Origin: Clostridia bacterium
GTDB lineage: Bacteria > Bacillota > Clostridia > Oscillospirales > CAG-272
NCBI GenBank assembly: GCA_017382555.1
Contig: JAFOAB010000112.1
Coordinates: 1-6,564, forward strand
Direction of reading: 5' to 3'
Length of the DNA stretch: 6,564 nucleotides
Shown here: positions 1 through 4,607 of the stretch, piece after piece
Numbering within the stretch: position 1 is the first letter of the stretch
How the letters are laid out: the number at the start of each line of letters is the position of its first letter
The notes under the pieces: generated by a model
Seen by the model: the letters and a program-made list of their open reading frames with translations, nothing else
Databases searched by the model: none
What the model was told of the DNA's origin: nothing
Position numbers and translations under genes: made by a program

Positions 1-15
1 GTCATACAAGCCCAT
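1..15 (-). CDS. 5' end of a leftward gene (partial, product unknown)
   Basis: On the minus strand an ATG at 15-13 is followed by codons for Met-Gly-Leu-Tyr-Asp before the window ends. It is preceded by a good ribosome binding site, AAGGAG on the minus strand (bases 30-25), with 9 nt between the site and the ATG. Five codons cannot identify a family. The divergent arrangement means the 1-213 gap must also serve this gene's promoter. The start signal is convincing, but nothing shows that the frame stays open beyond the window. Confidence 0.5.
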
Positions 16-67
16 AATGAAAATCTCCTTTTTCTTTCAGCATAGCACAAAGCTGATGAAAAGTAAA

Positions 68-96
68 GTATAAATTCCCACAAATCTCAAATACTA
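68..96 (+). promoter_or_regulatory. Candidate sigma-G-like (forespore) promoter of spoVT
   Basis: GTATA at 68-72 fits the sigma-G -35 pattern G-H-A-T-R. AATACTA at 90-96 matches the -10 pattern C-A-T-H-N-T-A at six of seven positions. The spacer is 17 nt. In Bacillus subtilis spoVT is transcribed by sigma-G, so the position makes biological sense. Transcription would start near 103 and give a leader of about 110 nt that includes the inverted repeat. The match is short and the region is AT-rich, so chance is possible. Confidence 0.4.
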
Positions 97-117
97 ACAT
101 CACGATTTTGAAAATGT

Positions 118-192
118 TGTAGGGGCTGGCGCCCACGACAGCCCGCGAGGGTTTGCCAAATGAACGGACAGTCGAGGACGCCTGTCCCTACG
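118..192. repeat. Imperfect inverted repeat (MITE-like or intergenic palindromic element)
   Basis: A 28-nt left arm (118-145) and a 28-nt right arm (165-192) are reverse complements at 21 of 28 positions, separated by a 19-nt loop (146-164). The element is clearly more GC-rich than the AT-rich DNA on its left. In a transcript it would fold into a long hairpin ending 8 nt before the spoVT ribosome binding site. From general knowledge, similar GC-rich palindromes built on a 'gtagggg...cccctac'-like core are scattered in intergenic DNA of gut Clostridia. I see one copy only and no encoded protein. No clear target-site duplication is visible. Confidence 0.6.
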
Positions 193-200
193 AATGTGAT

Positions 201-206
201 AAGGAG
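201..206 (+). promoter_or_regulatory. Ribosome binding site that fixes the spoVT start
   Basis: AAGGAG lies 7 nt before the ATG at 214. An in-frame ATG at 160 sits inside the inverted repeat without a comparable site, and the extra 18 residues it would add do not resemble the family's N-terminus. Confidence 0.85.
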
Positions 207-213
207 AATTTAT

Positions 214-759
214 ATGAAAGCAACCGGCATTGTGCGCCGTATAGATGATTTGGGCAGGGTTGTGATTCCCAAGGAGATCCGCAGAACAATGCGCATCCGC
301 GAGGGTGACCCGCTTGAGATATACACAGACAGAGACGGCGAGGTGATATTCAAAAAGTACTCACCGATAGGGGAGATGGGTATTTTTGCGGCGCAGTATG
401 CGGACACGCTTGCGAAGACCTGCGGTATGAGCATTGCGGTGTTTGACCGCGATTCGGTCATTGCCTGCTCCGGCATTCCAAAGAAGGAATACATGGAGCG
501 TAAGCCCTCCGAGGCTATTGAAAAAATTATGGAGAAGCGCGCGTTTTTTAACGGAGAGGGAGAGAACACCCTTGTCATCCGCGAGGATGGTAGCCGCTTC
601 GTTTCCTGCGCTATGCCGATACAAAGCGCGGGTGACATCGTCGGCTGTGTTGTTTCCGTCAAGGAAAACGGAGATAACGCAAGGGACGTATCTCGCGAGG
701 CGGAGCACAAGCTTATCCAAACCGCCGCAGGCTTTCTCGGCCGTCAGCTTGAGGAGTAA
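214..759 (+). CDS. spoVT: Stage V sporulation protein T (AbrB-family regulator)
   Basis: A 181-residue transcription factor, close to the 178 residues of B. subtilis SpoVT. Residues 1-50 form the AbrB/SpoVT swapped-hairpin DNA-binding domain. The stretch from MKATGIVRRIDDLGRVVIPK through IRIREGDPLEI-like residues (about 21-36) to GEVIFKKYSPI is nearly identical to my memory of the Bacillus protein. Residues about 53-180 fit the GAF-like C-terminal domain, ending in the typical EHKLIQTAAGFLGRQLE. In Bacillus the protein is a tetramer made in the forespore under sigma-G that raises or lowers sigma-G genes, including those for spore proteins and germination. Its ligand is unknown. Here the start is set by the AAGGAG at 201-206. 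The gene stands alone: it is divergent from a leftward gene, has no hairpin after its stop, and has a new promoter beginning 12 bases later. A SpoVT-like paralogue without a sporulation role is the main alternative. Confidence 0.93.
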   Translation: MKATGIVRRIDDLGRVVIPKEIRRTMRIREGDPLEIYTDRDGEVIFKKYSPIGEMGIFAAQYADTLAKTCGMSIAVFDRDSVIACSGIPKKEYMERKPSEAIEKIMEKRAFFNGEGENTLVIREDGSRFVSCAMPIQSAGDIVGCVVSVKENGDNARDVSREAEHKLIQTAAGFLGRQLEE

Positions 760-771
760 ATACCGTTTTTG

Positions 772-800
772 TTGACATCCTCCGCCTTTTGATGTAAAAT
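772..800 (+). promoter_or_regulatory. Consensus sigma-A promoter of the small membrane protein gene
   Basis: A perfect -35 box TTGACA (772-777) is followed by a 17-nt spacer and a -10 box TAAAAT (795-800). Transcription should begin near 807, which leaves a leader of only about 17 nt, almost all of it ribosome binding site. The promoter lies directly behind the spoVT stop codon, so this gene can be expressed in growing cells independently of spoVT. Confidence 0.8.
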
Positions 801-808
801 CAAGGGGT

Positions 809-816
809 AGGAGGTG
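809..816 (+). promoter_or_regulatory. Strong ribosome binding site before a GTG start
   Basis: AGGAGGTG is complementary to the 16S rRNA tail over its full length. It lies 7 nt before the GTG at 824, which supports that start although it is not ATG. The GTG inside the site itself (814) opens another frame and is too close to be used. Confidence 0.8.
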
Positions 817-823
817 GAAGACG

Positions 824-1264
824 GTGTTTGTAGAGAATTTTGTACTCATAGCATCGGGATTTGCGCTTATTGTTTCGATTTGCACTATAATCAAGCTAAA
901 GCGTACCGCCCCGAACAAGAGCCAAAAAAAGCATTTAAAGCGGCTGAAGAAAAGCCTGCGACGCTGTATATATACCGAAATAGAGCTTTTGGAGCAGTAT
1001 GGCGTAACGCTCGGCTTCGACGTGAAAGTGCGCGGCAGATATTTGTACGTTGACTATTATCTTTCCAATCTTATGCGGCACGAGCTTGTGCCTCCCCCGT
1101 GCGAGCTCGTTTTGCAGTTTTATGATGCTGATGACGAGGCTGTGTGCTATCAAAGTGAAAGCCTTACCTATACGGAGCTGAGATTGCCGTATTACAAGAG
1201 CTTCTTCAAGCTTGATATCAGCGATATTGAAAATGCGGAATATGCCTCGATTATTGCAGAATAA
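824..1264 (+). CDS. Small one-TM membrane protein, function unknown
   Basis: A 146-residue protein from a GTG start. Residues 5-23 form one hydrophobic helix. Residues 24-47 are very basic, with about a dozen Lys/Arg, so the positive-inside rule predicts N-terminus out and C-terminus in the cytoplasm. Residues about 62-146 look beta-rich, with alternating hydrophobic strands. They include GRYLYVDYYLSN (71-82), CELVLQFYDADDEAV (93-107) and a final FFKLDISD (127-134). This pattern of a strand, 'F-Y-D-a-d' and a later strand loosely recalls FxLYD or other immunoglobulin-like domains, which are normally outside the cell, so either the fold guess or the topology may be wrong. I do not recognise the family. 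Its own strong promoter and the terminator at its stop make it a single-gene unit. The codons read cleanly, with no sign of decay. Confidence 0.82.
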   Translation: MFVENFVLIASGFALIVSICTIIKLKRTAPNKSQKKHLKRLKKSLRRCIYTEIELLEQYGVTLGFDVKVRGRYLYVDYYLSNLMRHELVPPPCELVLQFYDADDEAVCYQSESLTYTELRLPYYKSFFKLDISDIENAEYASIIAE

Positions 1265-1289
1265 AAAGCTCCCCACACGGGGAGCTTTT
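1264..1289. terminator. Bidirectional terminator hairpin
   Basis: A perfect 11-bp stem (1264-1274 with 1279-1289) closes an ACAC loop. The core is GCTCCCC/GGGGAGC flanked by A4/T4. The last base of the small membrane gene's stop codon is the first base of the stem. On the plus strand only TTTT then AG follows the GC core. On the minus strand it is followed by TTTTTATT, the better U-tract, so it may mainly stop transcription coming from the yfhO side. Confidence 0.85.
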
Positions 1290-1338
1290 AGCTTGTGGAA
1301 AATTGATTTGTAAAATACACAAAGCTGCGATATAAGGC

Positions 1339-1365
1339 AGGCTCCCTCACGGAGGGAGCCTTTTT
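1339..1365 (+). terminator. Rho-independent terminator, plus-strand orientation
   Basis: A 10-bp stem (1339-1348 with 1352-1361) around a 3-nt loop is followed by TTTTTGTTATT on the plus strand. It ends 1 base before the stop codon of the minus-strand gene at 1367. Read on the minus strand, the stem is followed by a poor tract (gccttatat), so it suits transcripts coming from spoVT and the small membrane gene. Confidence 0.85.
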
Positions 1366-1366
1366 G

Positions 1367-4300
1367 TTATTCCTTATTGCCCGTTACCTCATCATCGGGA
1401 ATGATATAGGGCTTTTCTTCGGTTTTCTCGGTGTTTTCTGTCGGCTCGGCATCGGAGGGGGCGTTGCCTTCGTCAGTTTCCGTCTTTTCGGCTTCGAGTG
1501 CCTCGGGTGCTTCCTCGGACTCAGAGAGCTCGCACACACCATTCGGGTATTTATCCTTGGGGAACAGCGCGGTGAAGAAGCGTCTGATATGCTTGTCGAA
1601 CACCGCGATAAGCACAAGCAGAAGAATACCCGCAAGGGTGATGAGGATACCGTTTCTTACAGCGTCGGGTGCATACTTCAAAATCACCTCGTGCTCGCCG
1701 TATTCGCCGTCTATATCGAAGGCGATAAGCGCGTCAAGAGACTTGAATATCTCCACCTGCTCGCCATCCACGTAGACCTTCCAGCCCTCGTCATAGGGGA
1801 TGGAGGTGTACACGGTGGTGAACTCCTCGGAAGTGGTAACCGTGCCCTTGAAATAGCTTTCGGTATACTCCTCTATCTGCATATTGCCCTGAACGAGCTT
1901 TGCCATAACCTCCTCATACACAGCCTCGTCGAGATACCAGAAGAAGTCGGTCTCGCCGTTCATAATGTAAAGGTCGGACTGCGTGAGGGTAAGGCGGACG
2001 TTGATGGTTTTTGCCGTCTCTCTGTTACCGAGGGCGACGATGCGCTGTGTCTCGTTTCCAAAGTAGGTGCCGTAGGATGTGCCGTTTACCGTAAGCTTTG
2101 CCTCGCGCGGATAGTTGGAGGCGAAGTAGCAGTAAATAATTCCGTCAACTGCGGGTGTTACGGCGTATTCGATGGAAGCGGAGGAGCCGCTGTTGAGGGG
2201 GGCGTATTTTTTGTGTCCTCCCGCAAAGGAGAGATTGATGTTATCGGTGGTCACCTTGACGCCCTTTATCTTCTTGAAGAGCTGAATTTCCTCATCGGAG
2301 CCGAGCATAGCGGTGACCATCGCATTCATACGGTCGAAGGGGTTATTAAGCTGCTCGTAGGGAATAAGCGCGGGAAGCTCGATAGGCTCCTCGCTTTCAG
2401 TATATTCCGCCTCCTCGCGTGCGTCGTAAGCCTCCTGAGGGTTCGGATCGCTGAAGTAAAGATCCTGCATATCGTTATTAACCACGCAGGCTATCGCAAG
2501 CGCATAGGGGTTAAGGTAAACCTGATATCCGTTTTCCTCATCGATCTTGTAAACCTCGCTCCAAGAGGAGTGCACGGTCTGATCGTTTGTTGTTGTTACA
2601 AGATATTTGATTCCGAGCAGTGAGTCGGAAACGGGAGTACCGCCGAGGTATTTCGACCAGTGAGATTTTGAGGAATAGCCCATACGCTGTAAGAAAAGTA
2701 TAGTTTCCTTATTGAGCGTGGAGGTGGAGCCGGAAAGTCCGCGTATGCCGAGTGCATACGGGTCGCACACCTTGCGGTGCTCGTTCTTTTCCATGCGGTA
2801 GAAGGAGTCATCCTCCGCCTTTACCTCGTCGATTATAGGCTGGATGGAATCGTTAAAATCGTGATACGAGGTGTAGGAGGAGATAACAACGTCCTCATCG
2901 AGCTGTACAAGACCCAAAAGACCGGTGCAGAACATCTCCAGCGCAACCACAACGCACATTATCATTGCCGTGGTCTCCTTGGTGTGCGACCTTGACGCAA
3001 GGGAGAGGGCGATGCAGTAAATGGTTATAAAAGCAAGGGAGAGCCATACGCACTCAAAATCGCCAACGCCCTTGAAGCCCGTCTTTTGCATAACAAGCAG
3101 GGCAAAAGCAAGCGCAAGGCAGGTGGCAAGCAGGGTGCGGGGGCCGTTTTCCTCAAGGCTGTCGTACGCCTTGCGCGCGGCAACGATAAGGATAAAGGAA
3201 AGCATAAAGCTGTAACGGTAATTGAGCCAGTTGGGGATGGCGAAGCCGTGCCAAGCCATATCCGCGGGGTTGAAGTTGAAGCAAAGCACGAAGAAGACGA
3301 TGAACACCGCAACGCCGATGCGCTCGCTCTTCGGGCGCTTGGAGTTGAGGAAGTAGAGGGGGAGCAGAATGAGCGCAAGCATTCCGCTGTATACGTTGGG
3401 AAGTCCGTCGGGACGTACGGTATCGTATGCACCCGCATAGAATTTTGCCAAAAGATCGATAAAATCAAAGCGCTGTGTAAGCTTGAAATGGGGATTGCTT
3501 TTAAAGTTTTCAATCAGCGCCAGGGGATTCGAGATGTCAAGGCCCGCTGTCTGGAAGTCGTCCTTGCCGAACGAAAGCGCATATACCGCGGGCAGGGTGA
3601 TGACCATGGAGATGGCGATCGCAATAAGCGAGAAGATGACAACGCGCATAACGGCACGGATGAAGTGTAGGCGCTCACCGTACAGATTGCTTTCGCGCTT
3701 CGGGATGGAAAAGTAGTAATATACGGAGTATGCAAGCACAAAGATGCATACCATAAAGCCGATGTAGTAGTTGCTGAGGATGGAAAGCGCAAGGGTAACG
3801 GTGAAAAGCATATATCTTCTCTCGGAGATAAGCCTTTCAAGACCCAGTGCAACAAGAGGGAGGAGGATAACGCAGTCTATCCACATCGTGTTGTGCTGAT
3901 AAATTACGTTATAAGCGCAAAGCGCGTACATGGTGGAGAACATTACGGTTGCGGATTTTCCCTGCACCTTGCCGGTTTTGTGCATATAGTAGCCAAAGGT
4001 AAGACCGCAAAGACCGCACTTGATAACGAACATCGTGTAAAGCGCCTCAAGAATTGCGTGCTTGGGGAAAAGGCAAACGATGTAGGAAAGCGGGCTTGCG
4101 AGGTAGTAGGCGTATATTCCCATAAACTCGCCACCGAGCGCACGCCCGAAGGAGTATAGGAAATCACCTTCTCCGTACACCAAATCACGCAACGCCTCGA
4201 AGAAGAAAACGTACTGGCCGTTCAAGTCAAGCACAAGCACAGAGCTTTCGCCAAACGGATACGTGCCGAGCGCCGCGTATATGGCAAACATTAAAGCTGC

Positions 4301-4390
4301 CGGCAAAAAGAATGCCCATAAAAGATATGTGGTAGAAGGCTTTGAAGCCTTGTTAAGTGGCGATTCCTTCAGTTCAACGTCTTTTGTCAT
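1367..4390 (-). CDS. yfhO: YfhO-family polytopic membrane protein (GT-C-like)
   Basis: A 1007-residue protein with about 13 hydrophobic segments in residues 22-494, a large soluble part (about 497-911), one last TM helix (913-931) and an acidic tail. The first outer loop has LVLDLNGQYVFFFEALRDL (52-70) and a following SFGRALGGEFMGIYAYYLASP (80-100), both typical of YfhO (PF09586). Asp55 is in the place of the catalytic Asp of GT-C glycosyltransferases. The membrane-proximal IPYDEGWKVYVDG (864-876) is also a family hallmark. In Bacillus and Listeria, YfhO homologues are needed to glycosylate lipoteichoic acid, using undecaprenyl-phosphate-linked sugar supplied by a CsbB/GtcA-type pair. No such partner is in this window. 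The start at 4390 is preferred over one 12 codons upstream because AAAGGAG sits 6 nt before it. The gene is monocistronic as far as seen. The substrate is not determinable here, and other GT-C roles such as polysaccharide decoration are possible. Confidence 0.88.
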   Translation of the reverse strand: MTKDVELKESPLNKASKPSTTYLLWAFFLPAALMFAIYAALGTYPFGESSVLVLDLNGQYVFFFEALRDLVYGEGDFLYSFGRALGGEFMGIYAYYLASPLSYIVCLFPKHAILEALYTMFVIKCGLCGLTFGYYMHKTGKVQGKSATVMFSTMYALCAYNVIYQHNTMWIDCVILLPLVALGLERLISERRYMLFTVTLALSILSNYYIGFMVCIFVLAYSVYYYFSIPKRESNLYGERLHFIRAVMRVVIFSLIAIAISMVITLPAVYALSFGKDDFQTAGLDISNPLALIENFKSNPHFKLTQRFDFIDLLAKFYAGAYDTVRPDGLPNVYSGMLALILLPLYFLNSKRPKSERIGVAVFIVFFVLCFNFNPADMAWHGFAIPNWLNYRYSFMLSFILIVAARKAYDSLEENGPRTLLATCLALAFALLVMQKTGFKGVGDFECVWLSLAFITIYCIALSLASRSHTKETTAMIMCVVVALEMFCTGLLGLVQLDEDVVISSYTSYHDFNDSIQPIIDEVKAEDDSFYRMEKNEHRKVCDPYALGIRGLSGSTSTLNKETILFLQRMGYSSKSHWSKYLGGTPVSDSLLGIKYLVTTTNDQTVHSSWSEVYKIDEENGYQVYLNPYALAIACVVNNDMQDLYFSDPNPQEAYDAREEAEYTESEEPIELPALIPYEQLNNPFDRMNAMVTAMLGSDEEIQLFKKIKGVKVTTDNINLSFAGGHKKYAPLNSGSSASIEYAVTPAVDGIIYCYFASNYPREAKLTVNGTSYGTYFGNETQRIVALGNRETAKTINVRLTLTQSDLYIMNGETDFFWYLDEAVYEEVMAKLVQGNMQIEEYTESYFKGTVTTSEEFTTVYTSIPYDEGWKVYVDGEQVEIFKSLDALIAFDIDGEYGEHEVILKYAPDAVRNGILITLAGILLLVLIAVFDKHIRRFFTALFPKDKYPNGVCELSESEEAPEALEAEKTETDEGNAPSDAEPTENTEKTEEKPYIIPDDEVTGNKE

Positions 4391-4396
4391 TTTGCT

Positions 4397-4403
4397 CTCC
4401 TTT
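4397..4403 (-). promoter_or_regulatory. Ribosome binding site that fixes the yfhO start
   Basis: The minus strand reads AAAGGAG, then 6 nt, then the ATG at 4390. An in-frame ATG at 4426 would swallow this site inside the coding region, so the shorter protein is chosen. Confidence 0.85.
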
Positions 4404-4452
4404 ATATGGTTTGCGAGAATTCGCACAAGGTCAAAAATGTAAATACATAATT

Positions 4453-4481
4453 ATTCTACCATATTATTTCCATATTGTAAA
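4453..4481 (-). promoter_or_regulatory. Sigma-A promoter of yfhO with extended -10
   Basis: On the minus strand the -35 is TTTACA (4481-4476), then a 17-nt spacer, then the -10 TAGAAT (4458-4453), preceded by TGG, which fits the TGn extension. The expected start near 4446 gives a leader of about 56 nt. The region is AT-rich, so nearby alternatives exist. Confidence 0.6.
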
Positions 4482-4551
4482 CCGATTTGCAAAAAATATC
4501 GAGCTTGATGCACGGGGGATGGCTGTTCACAAATTGTTTACTTGATATCCA

Positions 4552-4580
4552 TTGAAATTTAATATAAATAATGCTAATAT
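4552..4580 (+). promoter_or_regulatory. Sigma-A promoter of the repeat/DUF6273 gene with extended -10
   Basis: TTGAAA (4552-4557), a 17-nt spacer and TAATAT (4575-4580), with TGC directly before the -10 (TGn extension). Transcription should start near 4587, about 20 nt before the GTG. A second, weaker pair, TTGATA (4542-4547) and TAAATA (4565-4570), overlaps it with the same spacing. Confidence 0.65.
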
Positions 4581-4596
4581 TGGTTTAAAGACATTC

Positions 4597-4603
4597 GGAG
4601 GTG
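4597..4603 (+). promoter_or_regulatory. Ribosome binding site before a GTG start
   Basis: GGAGGTG lies just before the GTG at 4608, with 6 nt between GGAGG and the start. No ATG in the right frame lies nearby, and the codons after the GTG give a textbook signal sequence (MKKRFFII...), which supports this start. Confidence 0.8.
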
Positions 4604-4607
4604 CGCT

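Noticed and set aside
160..213. Upstream in-frame ATG extending spoVT by 18 residues
   Set aside because: The extension is encoded by the inverted repeat, has no proper ribosome binding site, and the family's N-terminus matches exactly from the ATG at 214.
1290..1326. AGCTTGTG and CACAAAGCT as a third hairpin between the terminators
   Set aside because: The arms pair only with a bulge around a 20-nt AT-rich loop and have no U-tract; most likely chance.
1364..2623. Long plus-strand open frame of 419 codons opposite yfhO
   Set aside because: It is antisense to a clearly recognised YfhO coding region, has no matching domain, and its start overlaps the terminator U-tract.
4391..4426. Twelve-codon N-terminal extension of yfhO
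   Set aside because: It would place the AAAGGAG ribosome binding site inside the coding sequence. The internal ATG at 4390 is correctly spaced from that site.
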